This document shows positions 44,172 to 53,291 of a stretch of 64,000 bases of DNA, piece by piece (the first letter of the stretch is position 1; each line of letters starts with the position of its first letter). Source of the stretch: Pectobacterium cacticida (GTDB lineage: Bacteria > Pseudomonadota > Gammaproteobacteria > Enterobacterales > Enterobacteriaceae); the NCBI RefSeq assembly GCF_036885195.1, contig NZ_CP133656.1:3658001-3722000 (forward strand). The letters run 5' to 3'. The position numbers were made by a program, and so were the translations under genes. The notes under the pieces were generated by a model. It was given only the letters and a program-made list of their open reading frames with translations. It did not search any database and was not told where the DNA came from.

Positions 44172-45782
44172 CTAGCGCTGTTTGTACACGCCCCGCAGAT
44201 GCGTTGTAGAGGATGGATGCGGCACATAACCTTTCACATCCTTACGCAACACCACAGAATCGATCATCTGCGACACCGGAATAATGGCCGGGAACAGTTC
44301 CTCATAACGATTCTGGATAGTGATATACATTTGCTTCTGTTTCTGGGGATCTTTCTCTAACAGCGCCTGATCGATCAGGTCGTTTAACGGTTTGTCATAG
44401 AAAGAGGTGCGCCAACCTTGGAAGTTTGTCAATTTGGCTTCGTCGCGGTTATCTGGGTTATAGGCAATAGAACGCAGGCTAGAGTGAGGGTGCGGATCGA
44501 CACCACCACCACCACGGCCAACCAGCATATCGAAGTTACGATCGCGCATCGCGCCGTAAACCTGATTACCGGTGCCGGAGATGATTTTGGCTTTGATGCC
44601 CGCCTGCGCCAGCGTGGACTGCACCGACGTTGCCAGATTCAGGAACGGCTGATCGGACAAAACACGCAGCGTGGTTTCAAACCCATTCGGGTAGCCCGCT
44701 TCGGCCAGTAATGCTTTGGCGCGAGGCACATCCAGCTTGTAACCAGGATTCGGCAACGTGGCCTCCATCCCTTGCTGAATAGGGCGCTGATGATAGAAGC
44801 CATAACCCGGCATCACCGTTTTATTCACGCCATCGTAATCGATTAGGTAACGCACCGCTTCGCGCACTTTCGGTTTGGCGAAGTACTCATTTTTCAAGCT
44901 CATGGCAACGTAGTACAGCGTGCCTTTTTTCACCTCGTCGACCACAACATCCGGGTCTTTTTTCAATGCGTTGATATCCGGCACCGACATCCCGGAAGCG
45001 ACATCAATGTCGCCTTTTTCAATCATCAAACGTAGCGCCTGCGATTCGGTCATATGACGAAAAATGACACGCCGCATTTTCGCATCGCCCTGCCAATAAT
45101 TTTCGGCTCTACTGATGCGTAGCACGTCTTTCGCCTGCCACACGTCCAGCTTGAACGGGCCGGAACCCGCTTCGTTGGTGGTCAGCCAGCCATTGCCCCA
45201 GTCGCCGTTTTTCTCATGCTGCATGACGGTTTTGCTGTCCAGCACCGAGCCGCTGCCCAATGTCGCCAGAGAATAGATCACCAGCTTGGGATCGTTCGGT
45301 TTCGGCAGTTCGATTTCAACGGTGTGAGCGTCTTTGGCACGGATCATTTTCCCCACGTTTTGCGCGGTGAAACCGTAAGACTTCCAAGTGGTGGCTTGCG
45401 CCATGTTGAGGTTAAGCAGCCGTTCCATCGACCAGGCGAAATCCTGCGCCGTCACGGGATTGCCGGAATGGAATTTGGCGTTGTCCACCAGATTGAAGGT
45501 AATGATGTTGCCCGCTTCGTTGACGCTCCAGCTTTTCGCCAGAGAAGGCAGGATGTGACTCAGGTTAGCCGGATCGAGCACTACCAGCGAGTCATAAAGG
45601 TTAACGATAATGCCCACCACTTCGTTACCGGTCATCGCGGCCGGATCGAGTGACAGCATGTTATTCATATTCATCCCGACGATCAGCTGATCGTCAGGCG
45701 TTTTGGCCGAGAGGATGGCCGGTGTGGCAACCATACAGAGTGAACTTAACAGTAGGGTACGGAGTATTGCTCGTGCTTTCAT
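44172..45782 (-). CDS. Dipeptide/oligopeptide-type ABC transporter periplasmic binding protein
   Basis: 536 residues. Signal peptide of about 26 residues (MKARAILRTLLLSSLCMVATPA..., cleavage after LSA). The SBP_bac_5 fold is recognisable from LIVGMNMNNMLSLDPAAM near 33, FHSGNPVTAQDFAWSMERL near 105 and RRVIFRHMTESQALRLMIEKGDIDVA near 235. The ligand may be a peptide, glycoside or other sugar-acid conjugate; the co-transcribed enolase-superfamily enzyme points to an acid sugar. It follows the enolase-type gene by 94 bases. Confidence 0.92.
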   Translation of the reverse strand: MKARAILRTLLLSSLCMVATPAILSAKTPDDQLIVGMNMNNMLSLDPAAMTGNEVVGIIVNLYDSLVVLDPANLSHILPSLAKSWSVNEAGNIITFNLVDNAKFHSGNPVTAQDFAWSMERLLNLNMAQATTWKSYGFTAQNVGKMIRAKDAHTVEIELPKPNDPKLVIYSLATLGSGSVLDSKTVMQHEKNGDWGNGWLTTNEAGSGPFKLDVWQAKDVLRISRAENYWQGDAKMRRVIFRHMTESQALRLMIEKGDIDVASGMSVPDINALKKDPDVVVDEVKKGTLYYVAMSLKNEYFAKPKVREAVRYLIDYDGVNKTVMPGYGFYHQRPIQQGMEATLPNPGYKLDVPRAKALLAEAGYPNGFETTLRVLSDQPFLNLATSVQSTLAQAGIKAKIISGTGNQVYGAMRDRNFDMLVGRGGGGVDPHPHSSLRSIAYNPDNRDEAKLTNFQGWRTSFYDKPLNDLIDQALLEKDPQKQKQMYITIQNRYEELFPAIIPVSQMIDSVVLRKDVKGYVPHPSSTTHLRGVYKQR

Positions 45783-45876
45783 TATTATTCTCCAGATATG
45801 GGAACATGGAAGACGACAACTTTTTATTTTGGGTAAGGCTATCTTTCGAATCGAATAAAAAACGGTGTCTATAACG

Positions 45877-47031
45877 TTATTCTTTGCTTAGGGTATGCTC
45901 CTCTATCCAGTCAAAATTAATATCTTCTCCCAGCCCAGGGCGCTGCGGTAGATGCACAAACCCGTCGTCATCCATCGGGTCGACGATAGCATTCAGATAG
46001 GCGGCAGGTTCGTCATAATTGAGGAAAGGGTGCAGCAGGCCGCGCTCATACCAGCGACAGTTCTTAATGGCGCCAACCACATTAAGATTGGGGGCGCCGT
46101 TGCCGTGGATTTCACAATCCATGCCAAAGGATTCTGCCAGGCTCGCGACTTTCAGGCACGGCCACAGACCGCCAACGCCCTGCACGCCCGCACGTAAAAT
46201 ATCGCATGCGCCTTCCTTCACCCAGTCGGCGCGGCTGAAGTATTTACCTGAAAGACTTTCCGGCCCAATAACATCGATATCCAAATTCTTCGTCAGCCAG
46301 CTATAAGATGCCATGCTCTGCTCTTCCATCGGCTCTTCGAACCAGGTGAAACCAAGCTTTTGCAGCTCACGGCCGATATACAGCGCATCGCTGCGGCTGT
46401 ACCAGTGGTAGCCATCTAGCATCAGGCAAATATCCGGGCCAACCGCTTCACGCACCGCCGCACAGGCCTTCACATCCATCTTCGGACTGGGCGCGAACGA
46501 CACCGGTGGCATCCAGGTGTGCAATTTGATGGCCTTATAGCCGCGTTGCACCAGTTTCTCTGCAAACTGACCATATTCTTCCGGCGTGGATAGCCCCCCA
46601 GCCAGTTCATCGCCGCACATGGTACTGCCGTAGGCAGGAACCTTTTCACGGTAACCGCCGAGCAGCTTATGCACGGGCATATTTAGTATGCGCCCCTGCA
46701 AATCCCATAGCGCGGATTCCACAATTGACAATGCGCGATCGGTCAACTGGTTGGCGCTACCGCGTTGCCAGTGCACCAGATCCTGCCAAAGGCGCTCACG
46801 GTCAAACGGATTTTGCCCGATTAGCACCTTGCGGAAAAACGCATTAACGATATGGGGACGAATCACTTCCGGCGGCGCGAAGGCGTAACCTTTCTGGCCG
46901 TCATCCGCCGCGATCGTTAATAACGCCATCCGGGCTTGGTTCTCGGCGCCGGGGTGGGAATGGCCCGCACTGTCGGAAACCCGGCGAGTGGGGTAAGTAA
47001 AGACGGTGACATCAATTGATTCTATTTTCAC
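45877..47031 (-). CDS. Enolase-superfamily protein, mandelate racemase subgroup
   Basis: 384 residues from GTG at 47031; a GTG at 47058 is an alternative. The capping N-terminal domain is followed by the TIM barrel. Metal ligands are Asp206 (LMLDGYHW), Glu232 or 233 (FEEPM) and Glu258 (GPESLSG). The His-Asp dyad is Asp277 and His309 (CEIHGNG). The KxK motif reads K169-L-H171, so the second lysine is replaced by histidine, which suggests a dehydratase using Lys169 and the His309-Asp277 dyad rather than a racemase. Likely substrate is a sugar acid. First gene of the ABC operon. Confidence 0.88.
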   Translation of the reverse strand: MKIESIDVTVFTYPTRRVSDSAGHSHPGAENQARMALLTIAADDGQKGYAFAPPEVIRPHIVNAFFRKVLIGQNPFDRERLWQDLVHWQRGSANQLTDRALSIVESALWDLQGRILNMPVHKLLGGYREKVPAYGSTMCGDELAGGLSTPEEYGQFAEKLVQRGYKAIKLHTWMPPVSFAPSPKMDVKACAAVREAVGPDICLMLDGYHWYSRSDALYIGRELQKLGFTWFEEPMEEQSMASYSWLTKNLDIDVIGPESLSGKYFSRADWVKEGACDILRAGVQGVGGLWPCLKVASLAESFGMDCEIHGNGAPNLNVVGAIKNCRWYERGLLHPFLNYDEPAAYLNAIVDPMDDDGFVHLPQRPGLGEDINFDWIEEHTLSKE

Positions 47032-47307
47032 GTTATTACCTGCCTTGATGTTTAACACAATTCATACACAAACCTCGCGAATCGCCCTCCCCAAATGCAC
47101 TAAAGCATAACGCCATTAACGGCGACGTGACGGGTTGGCTCAAAACGCCTTTCCTTTAGCGGTGATCGAATAAGTTGATCGGCGTCACATAATAGAAATA
47201 GCGTGTTAATTTAAAGAAAATGGCGTTTTATTTTCAATTATTAAGGTTGTGATGCCGTTAGTCATTAGGCAATTTCTTTCATATAAAGAAATTATGTTGC
47301 TGATAAC

Positions 47308-47321
47308 TGTGCAAGTGCACA
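47308..47321. promoter_or_regulatory. Palindrome TGTGC-AAGT-GCACA
   Basis: A perfect inverted repeat seven bases from the CRP-like site. Candidate operator for a local regulator of the left-going ABC operon; no regulator gene is adjacent. Confidence 0.4.
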
Positions 47322-47327
47322 TAAAAT

Positions 47328-47343
47328 TGTGAGCATTATCACT
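47328..47343. promoter_or_regulatory. CRP-binding site candidate
   Basis: TGTGA-GCATTA-TCACT matches nine of ten consensus CRP half-site bases with correct 6-base spacing. It is about 300 bases upstream of the enolase-type gene, consistent with catabolite control of the sugar-acid/peptide uptake operon. Confidence 0.6.
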
Positions 47344-47568
47344 AGAAAACCCCCTATCTATATAGGATAAATGGATAACCCCTTGGGTTTATTTTTTAGC
47401 CGTTTGGGAAAAACTCAATAATGAATAAGGTGACAATGACCGCGATAACGGATATTGCGCTAATCACTCCGCGTTAGACCAAAAGCGTGCTATAGATCTC
47501 ATTTTCACCTGCAAGTAAAATCCCAACAAAAACCAAGGCTTAACAAAAAACAAGTAAAATCATGAACA

Positions 47569-47584
47569 TACTCATAAAGTAGTA
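47569..47584 (+). promoter_or_regulatory. NarL/NarP 7-2-7 site of nirB
   Basis: TACTCAT-AA-AGTAGTA is a pair of inverted heptamers. Its centre (47576.5) is 69.5 bases before the predicted nirB start, exactly where NarL/NarP binds at the E. coli nir promoter. Confidence 0.8.
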
Positions 47585-47597
47585 TATAAAAGACAAT

Positions 47598-47638
47598 TTG
47601 ACGTACATCAATAAGCGCCCTCTGTGGCGCGATAAGGT
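47598..47638 (+). promoter_or_regulatory. nirB promoter with FNR box
   Basis: FNR box TTGAC-GTAC-ATCAA at 47598-47611 (9 of 10 consensus positions) centred at -41.5, and a TAAGGT -10 element at 47633-47638. The AATAAGC and TAAGGTAG context matches E. coli nirB. It implies anaerobic, nitrate/nitrite-induced expression. Confidence 0.85.
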
Positions 47639-47668
47639 AGCCTCGGAAGAAGCAATTTTGAGGCAAAA

Positions 47669-50221
47669 ATGAACAAAGTCAGACTCGCTGTCATCGGTAA
47701 CGGGATGGTAGGCCACCGTTTTATCGAAGAGTTGCTGGAAAAGGCCCCCGCATCCACCTACGAGATCACCGTTTTCTGTGAAGAGCCCCGCGTCGCCTAC
47801 GATCGTGTCCATTTGTCTTCTTACTTTGCCCATCACACGGTAGAAGAGCTCTCTTTGGTACGCGAAGGCTATTATGAGAAAAATGGGGTAAATATCCTGC
47901 TCGGTGAGCGTGCTATCACGATTAACCGTAGTGAAAAGGTGATTCACTCCAATACCGGTCGCTCCGTGCATTATGACAAACTCATTCTGGCAACCGGCTC
48001 CTACCCATGGATCCCTGAGATTAAGGGCTCAAACGGGCAAGACTGTTTCGTCTACCGCACAATCGAAGATCTGAACGCCATTGAAAGTTGCGCGCGCAGA
48101 AGTAAGCGTGGTGCGGTCGTTGGCGGAGGATTATTGGGTCTGGAAGCGGCCGGGGCGCTAAAACACCTCGGCGTAGAAACGCACGTCATTGAATTCGCGC
48201 CAGTGCTGATGGCTGAACAGCTAGATGCACAGGGCGGCGCGCTGCTACAGCGCAAGATAGAAAATATCGGTGTGCATGTGCATACCCGTAAGAATACGCA
48301 GGCGATTCAGCCTATCGGTCAGGAAAGTCGTAAGACGATGGTATTTGCCGACGGCAGCACGTTGGAAGTCGACTTTGTGGTGTTCTCGACCGGTATTCGT
48401 GCCCAGGACAAATTGGCCCGCCAGTGTGCGTTGGAGATTGGCCCGCGTGGTGGTATCGCCATCAACGATATGTGCCAGACGTCCGATCCGGATATCTACG
48501 CCATCGGCGAATGTGCCGCCTGGCAAGGCAGGCCCTTCGGTCTGGTCGCGCCCGGCTACAAGATGGCGCAGGTAGCCGCCGATCATCTGTTAGGTCGCGA
48601 AAACCGCTTTCAGGGGGCCGACATGAGCGCCAAGCTCAAACTCATGGGCGTCGACGTCGGCGGCATTGGCGACGCGCATGGCCGCACGCCTGGCTCCCGT
48701 AGCTACATGTGGTTGGATGAAAACAAAGAAACCTACAAACGCCTGATCGTCAGCGCCGACAACAAAACGCTGCTCGGCGCCGTTTTGGTCGGCGACACTC
48801 GGGATTACGGCAATCTGCTGCAATTCATGCTGAATAAGATTCCGTTGCCGGATTCTCCTGAGGTACTCATTCTTCCCGCCTCGGCAGGCAGCGCAAAACC
48901 CGCATTAGGGGTGGATGCCTTACCGGAAAGCGCGCAAATTTGCTCCTGTTTTGATGTCTCCAAAGGCGACATTATTAAGGCGATTAATAGCGGCTGTCAC
49001 ACCGTCGCAGCGATCAAAGACGCCACCAAAGCGGGTACGGGCTGCGGCGGCTGCGTGCCGCTAATTACCCAGGTACTGAACGCAGAGCTCAGCAAACAGG
49101 GAATTGAGGTTAATAACCACCTATGCGAACACTTCGCCTATTCCCGTCAGGAGCTGTTTCACCTGATTCAAATAGAACAAATTAAAACCTTCGATCAACT
49201 ATTGGAAAAGCACGGTTCGGGCTATGGCTGCGAAGTCTGTAAACCGACTGTGGCATCCCTGCTGGCCTCCTGCTGGAACGAATACGTGCTCAAACCCCAG
49301 CACACGCCGCTACAGGATTCCAACGATAACTTCCTCGGCAATATTCAAAAAGACGGCACATACTCAGTGATCCCGCGCTCCGCAGGCGGGGAAATCACGC
49401 CGGATGGTCTGATCGCTATTGGTCGCATCGCGAAGCAATATAACCTGTACACCAAAATGACCGGTTCCCAACGCATGGCGCTATTTGGCGTGCAGAAAGA
49501 CGATCTGCCCGATGTGTGGGCGCAGCTTATCGACGCCGGGTTCGAGACGGGTCACGCCTACGCTAAGGCGTTGCGCATGGCAAAAACCTGTGTCGGCAGT
49601 AGCTGGTGCCGCTTTGGGGTTGGCGACAGCGTAGGCTTGGGCGTCGAACTGGAAAACCGTTATAAAGGCATCCGCACGCCGCACAAAATGAAGTTTGGCG
49701 TCTCCGGCTGTACGCGGGAATGCGCCGAAGCACAAGGGAAAGATGTGGGAATCATCGCCACCGAGAAAGGCTGGAATCTCTATGTCTGCGGCAACGGCGG
49801 GATGAAACCACGCCACGCCGACCTGCTGGAAGCCGACTTAGATCGCGACACCTTAATCCGCTATCTGGACCGCTTCATGATGTTCTATATCCGCACCGCC
49901 GATAAACTTCAGCGCACCTCCGTCTGGCTGGAGAATCTCGAAGGCGGCATCGACTACCTGCGTAGCGTGATCGTGAAAGATAAATTGGGTATTAACGAGC
50001 GGCTTGAAGCCGATATCGCGCAACTGCGCGCAAGTTACGTGTGCGAATGGCAGGCGACGTTGGCAAACCCGGAAGCACAGCGCCGCTTTGCCCACTTCAT
50101 CAACAGCCCGGAACGCGACCCGAATGTACAAATGGTCAGTGAACGCCAACAACATCGTCCAGCACGCCCCGCTGAACGCATTCCGGTGAAACAGATCGCT
50201 CTGGAGGAGGAAGACGCATGA
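47669..50221 (+). CDS. nirB: Nitrite reductase (NADH) large subunit NirB
   Basis: 850 residues (E. coli 847). The N-terminal FAD/NAD(P) domain (VIGNGMVGHRF, GGGLLGLEAAG) is followed by BFD-type 2Fe-2S segments (CSCFDVSKGDI, GTGCGGCVPL). The sulfite/nitrite reductase domain has the siroheme-4Fe-4S motif CVGSSWCRFG and SGCTRECAEA near residue 635-690. It reduces nitrite to ammonia in the cytoplasm. GAGGCAAAA precedes the ATG as in E. coli. It overlaps nirD by four bases. Confidence 0.97.
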   Translation: MNKVRLAVIGNGMVGHRFIEELLEKAPASTYEITVFCEEPRVAYDRVHLSSYFAHHTVEELSLVREGYYEKNGVNILLGERAITINRSEKVIHSNTGRSVHYDKLILATGSYPWIPEIKGSNGQDCFVYRTIEDLNAIESCARRSKRGAVVGGGLLGLEAAGALKHLGVETHVIEFAPVLMAEQLDAQGGALLQRKIENIGVHVHTRKNTQAIQPIGQESRKTMVFADGSTLEVDFVVFSTGIRAQDKLARQCALEIGPRGGIAINDMCQTSDPDIYAIGECAAWQGRPFGLVAPGYKMAQVAADHLLGRENRFQGADMSAKLKLMGVDVGGIGDAHGRTPGSRSYMWLDENKETYKRLIVSADNKTLLGAVLVGDTRDYGNLLQFMLNKIPLPDSPEVLILPASAGSAKPALGVDALPESAQICSCFDVSKGDIIKAINSGCHTVAAIKDATKAGTGCGGCVPLITQVLNAELSKQGIEVNNHLCEHFAYSRQELFHLIQIEQIKTFDQLLEKHGSGYGCEVCKPTVASLLASCWNEYVLKPQHTPLQDSNDNFLGNIQKDGTYSVIPRSAGGEITPDGLIAIGRIAKQYNLYTKMTGSQRMALFGVQKDDLPDVWAQLIDAGFETGHAYAKALRMAKTCVGSSWCRFGVGDSVGLGVELENRYKGIRTPHKMKFGVSGCTRECAEAQGKDVGIIATEKGWNLYVCGNGGMKPRHADLLEADLDRDTLIRYLDRFMMFYIRTADKLQRTSVWLENLEGGIDYLRSVIVKDKLGINERLEADIAQLRASYVCEWQATLANPEAQRRFAHFINSPERDPNVQMVSERQQHRPARPAERIPVKQIALEEEDA

Positions 50222-50580
50222 GCCAGTGGACGACCGTATGTAAGTTAGATGATATCCTGCCCGGCACCGGCGTGTGTGCGCTCGTCGGGCAGCAGCAGGT
50301 TGCCGTATTTAGGCCGCGTCACGACGAACAGGTTTACGCCATCAGTAATATCGATCCTTTCGCACAGGCTAGCGTATTAAGTCGTGGCATATTGGCAGAG
50401 CATCATGGGGAGTTGTGGGCAGTCAGCCCATTGAAAAAACAACATTTCCGCCTTTATGATGGCTTCTGCCTGGAGGATGACGCCTATTCGATTGCCGCCT
50501 ATGAAGCGCGAGTGATAAACGGTGATGTGCAAGTCTCCCTCACGCCGCGGGATATGCCGGTTGCTAATCCCCAACCATAA
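50218..50580 (+). CDS. nirD: Nitrite reductase (NADH) small subunit NirD
   Basis: 120 residues (E. coli 108), a Rieske-like fold without the cluster ligands. It completes the NirBD enzyme. ATGA coupling to nirB with GGAGGAAG upstream. The extra length is at the C-terminus (PRDMPVANPQP). No nirC follows; a strong hairpin and cysG come next. Confidence 0.95.
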   Translation: MSQWTTVCKLDDILPGTGVCALVGQQQVAVFRPRHDEQVYAISNIDPFAQASVLSRGILAEHHGELWAVSPLKKQHFRLYDGFCLEDDAYSIAAYEARVINGDVQVSLTPRDMPVANPQP

Positions 50581-50594
50581 CCTTTACGGGCCGA

Positions 50595-50615
50595 GTCCCG
50601 CGTGCCACGCGGGAC
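50595..50615. other. Hairpin between nirD and cysG
   Basis: GTCCCGCG-TGCCA-CGCGGGAC is a perfect 8-bp GC-rich stem, 14 bases after the nirD stop, without a T-run. Probably an mRNA stability or partial terminator element, at the place where nirC lies in E. coli. Confidence 0.6.
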
Positions 50616-50663
50616 ACTACGATCTGGTTTCTCAAGACAATCTACGTTTTTAAGAGGCGTTAC

Positions 50664-52043
50664 ATGGATTACCTGCCAATATTCTGTCAGCTCCGCGATA
50701 AATCTTGTCTATTGGTAGGGGGTGGCGAAATAGCCGAACGTAAAGCCCGTCTATTACTGGACGCGGGCGCAAATATTACCGTCAATGCGCTCGACATTAA
50801 CGATCAATTCCGCGCATGGGCACGGGACAATCAGCTCACGCTAGCGCACGGTGCTTTTGATCCGGTATTACTGGACGGCGTATGGCTGGTGATTGCCGCA
50901 ACGGATGATGAGGACGTGAACCGGCAGGTCTTTGCCCATGCCAGCGAACGACAGATTTTCTGCAATGTGGTCGATTCACCGGAGCGCGCCAGCTTCATTA
51001 TGCCGTCGATCATTGACCGTTCCCCACTGATGGTTGCCGTGTCTTCGGGTGGCGCCGCCCCCGTCTTGGCTCGACTATTGCGAGAAAAGCTGGAAGGTAT
51101 TCTTCCGCAGCACCTCGGTAAATTAGCGAAATTTGCTGGTGAATTGCGTCACCGAGTGAAAAATCGGTTCCGCAATATGAGCGCACGCCGCCGCTTCTGG
51201 GAAAAACTCTTCATACACGATCGGCTGGCACAGGCGTTAGCCAATGAGGACAGTCAACGCATCCAACAATTAACGGAGCAGCTATTTTCCGCGCCGCTTG
51301 ATGATCGGGGCGAGGTGACCCTGGTCGGCGCCGGGCCGGGCGATGCCGGATTATTAACGTTGAAAGGCCTGCAACAACTCCAACAGGCCGACATTATTGT
51401 TTACGATCGTTTGGTCTCAAAGGAGGTTCTCAATCTGGCCCGTCGCGACGCTGAACGACTCTTTGTCGGCAAATCGTCCGGCTTTCACAGCGTCCCCCAG
51501 GAACAAATCAATCAACTACTGGTAGAAAAAGCGCGAGCGGGCTATCGCGTCGTTAGGCTGAAAGGCGGCGATCCCTTTATCTTTGGGCGTGGCGGTGAAG
51601 AGTTGGAGCACCTGCAACAGGCGGGGATCCCGTTCTCTGTGGTGCCCGGTATTACTGCCGCATCGGGCTGTTCGGCTTACAGCGGTATCCCGCTAACGCA
51701 TCGCGATCGCTCACAGGGCGTCAGGTTGATCACCGGGCACGTCAAACACGACACCGATTTAGACTGGTCGAGTCTGGCGGCGGAAAAGCAAACGCTGGTT
51801 TTTTATATGGGGCTGCAACAGGCGGAATACATTCAAACTCGACTCATCGAACAGCAACTACCGGAAACCGTGCCCGTCGCCATTATCGAAAACGGCACCT
51901 CAACGAAGCAACGCGTTCTGAGTGGTCAGCTTGGCCAATTGAGTGAATTAGCGCAACAGGCCAGCAGCCCGAGTTTGATCATCATCGGCGATGTCGTCGA
52001 ATTACGGGAAAAATTAAGCTGGTTCTCTGAGCAAACAGCATAA
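50664..52043 (+). CDS. cysG: Siroheme synthase CysG
   Basis: 459 residues (E. coli 457). The N-terminal dehydrogenase/ferrochelatase domain (GGGEIAERKARLL, residues 19-31) is fused to the C-terminal uroporphyrinogen III methyltransferase (VTLVGAGPGDAGLLTLKG near 218, VPGITAASGCSAYSGIPLTHR near 327). It makes siroheme, the cofactor of NirB just upstream and of sulfite reductase. AAGAGG precedes the ATG. Confidence 0.97.
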   Translation: MDYLPIFCQLRDKSCLLVGGGEIAERKARLLLDAGANITVNALDINDQFRAWARDNQLTLAHGAFDPVLLDGVWLVIAATDDEDVNRQVFAHASERQIFCNVVDSPERASFIMPSIIDRSPLMVAVSSGGAAPVLARLLREKLEGILPQHLGKLAKFAGELRHRVKNRFRNMSARRRFWEKLFIHDRLAQALANEDSQRIQQLTEQLFSAPLDDRGEVTLVGAGPGDAGLLTLKGLQQLQQADIIVYDRLVSKEVLNLARRDAERLFVGKSSGFHSVPQEQINQLLVEKARAGYRVVRLKGGDPFIFGRGGEELEHLQQAGIPFSVVPGITAASGCSAYSGIPLTHRDRSQGVRLITGHVKHDTDLDWSSLAAEKQTLVFYMGLQQAEYIQTRLIEQQLPETVPVAIIENGTSTKQRVLSGQLGQLSELAQQASSPSLIIIGDVVELREKLSWFSEQTA

Positions 52044-52064
52044 TCTTCTTCCCATCGCGTTATT

Positions 52065-52100
52065 AACCTGTCATCTCACGTCAGATGGCAGGTTTTTTAC
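52065..52100 (+). terminator. Rho-independent terminator of nirBD-cysG
   Basis: AACCTGTCATCT (52065-52076) pairs with AGATGGCAGGTT (52083-52094) and six T residues end the structure. It starts 21 bases after the cysG stop. Confidence 0.93.
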
Positions 52101-52448
52101 TACGATGAAGTAATATTCTATAAATCAGCATAACAATTCACTAATTCATCCTCACTTCCAAATAAAATATCACTTTAATGCTTTACCACAGGCGCTATCT
52201 GGCTTATTTTGGCTGCAACAACCCAGTTAATAAGCAGGCTATTAATAAGTAAAATGTATGAATAACTAATCACCGCTTTCGCAAAGCGTGGATAGGCGAA
52301 TGCTTTACGTTCTTACGATTCACAACACGATCTCAGAACCGTTCATACCGGATCGTTTCATCGTCAAATCATCGTGTTCATAAAATCGGTGTTTCATCGA
52401 ATCCGTACGTCATCGCGTCAGCACACCGTTGATGTAAGTACACATTAA

Positions 52449-52463
52449 CGATGTGATACATCG
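52449..52463. promoter_or_regulatory. Palindrome CGATGT-GAT-ACATCG
   Basis: Perfect 6-bp arms around GAT, 112 bases upstream of the importer operon. Candidate operator; regulator unknown. Confidence 0.45.
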
Positions 52464-52531
52464 CATCATTACGCCTTTCCGCTCTCATCCCTGAACGGGG
52501 TTGATGTTGTCGTGCTTTCATCACAAAAACT

Positions 52532-52548
52532 GTTCTGTACGACAGAAC
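52532..52548. promoter_or_regulatory. Palindrome GTTCTGT-ACG-ACAGAAC at the operon start
   Basis: Perfect 7-bp arms around ACG, ending 26 bases before the GTG start of the first permease gene. Placement over the promoter or leader is what a repressor operator would show. Confidence 0.5.
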
Positions 52549-52574
52549 ACTAAGTAAGCAGTTTGGAGCCATTT

Positions 52575-53291
52575 GTGGAAGACTTAACTTTCTGGCAGCT
52601 CATCAGTTTTGGTGAACATGGCTGGGGAAAATTATTACTCATTGGGACAGGCATGACGATCGCGCTGGCTATCTGCGGTTTCTTGCTGGGGGCCGCAATC
52701 GGTGCCATTGGCGCCTGGTCTAAAATCTGCGGCAATCGCCCCATACGTTATCTGGCCGATGGCTATACCACGCTCATCCGGGGAATTCCTGATCTGCTCA
52801 TCATCTATCTGCTTTACTTTGGCGGCAGCACCGCGTTAACGCTGGTCGCCAAACTATTTGGCAGTGATGCATTTTTTGGCTTTCCCGGCTTCCTCGCCGG
52901 TGTGCTAGCCGTTGGAATTTCTTCCGGCGCGCAGCAAACAGAAGTCTATCGCGGCGCATTCTACGCCGTATCAAAAGGGGAAATAGAAGCCGCCAAAGCC
53001 TGCGGTATGCCAACCTTGCTACGTCTGCGCCGCATCATTATGCCGCTCCTGCTGCGCCACGCGATCCCTCCGCTCGGCAACGTATGGCAATTGGTATTGA
53101 AAACCTCCGCGTTGGTTTCCGTTACTGGCGTCGCCGAGTTGATGACGCAGTCGCAAACCGGGGCCGGTTCGACCGGAAAACCCTTTGATTTCTTTATGGC
53201 GGCCGCGCTGCTCTATCTGTTTATTTCTATCGTTTCCGGCTGGGTGATGCGCCGTGCCGAGTCTCATTATTCCCGAGGTGTGAAACGCTGA
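52575..53291 (+). CDS. Polar amino-acid ABC transporter permease (HisQ/ArtQ type)
   Basis: 238 residues from GTG at 52575 (GGAG 8 bases upstream); a TTG at 52563 overlaps that ribosome site and is rejected. It has about five membrane segments, TLIRGIPDLLIIYLLYFGG near 62 and the EAA loop GEIEAAKACGMPTLLRLRRIIMP near 138. First gene of a five-gene operon; TGATG overlap with the next permease. Confidence 0.92.
   Translation: MEDLTFWQLISFGEHGWGKLLLIGTGMTIALAICGFLLGAAIGAIGAWSKICGNRPIRYLADGYTTLIRGIPDLLIIYLLYFGGSTALTLVAKLFGSDAFFGFPGFLAGVLAVGISSGAQQTEVYRGAFYAVSKGEIEAAKACGMPTLLRLRRIIMPLLLRHAIPPLGNVWQLVLKTSALVSVTGVAELMTQSQTGAGSTGKPFDFFMAAALLYLFISIVSGWVMRRAESHYSRGVKR

Larger units (their letters stand above)
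47032..47668. other. Divergent gap between the enolase/ABC operon and nirB
   Basis: 637 bases without a gene. It contains a CRP-like site (47328-47343) and a perfect 5-bp-arm palindrome (47308-47321) that suit the left-going operon, and the NarL/FNR-controlled nirB promoter (47569-47638) for the right-going genes. Confidence 0.8.
52044..52574. other. Gap between cysG and the ABC/AbgB-like operon
   Basis: 531 bases without a gene: the cysG terminator at 52065-52100 and three perfect palindromes (52274-52288, 52449-52463, 52532-52548) in front of the next operon. No regulator gene is adjacent. Confidence 0.75.
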
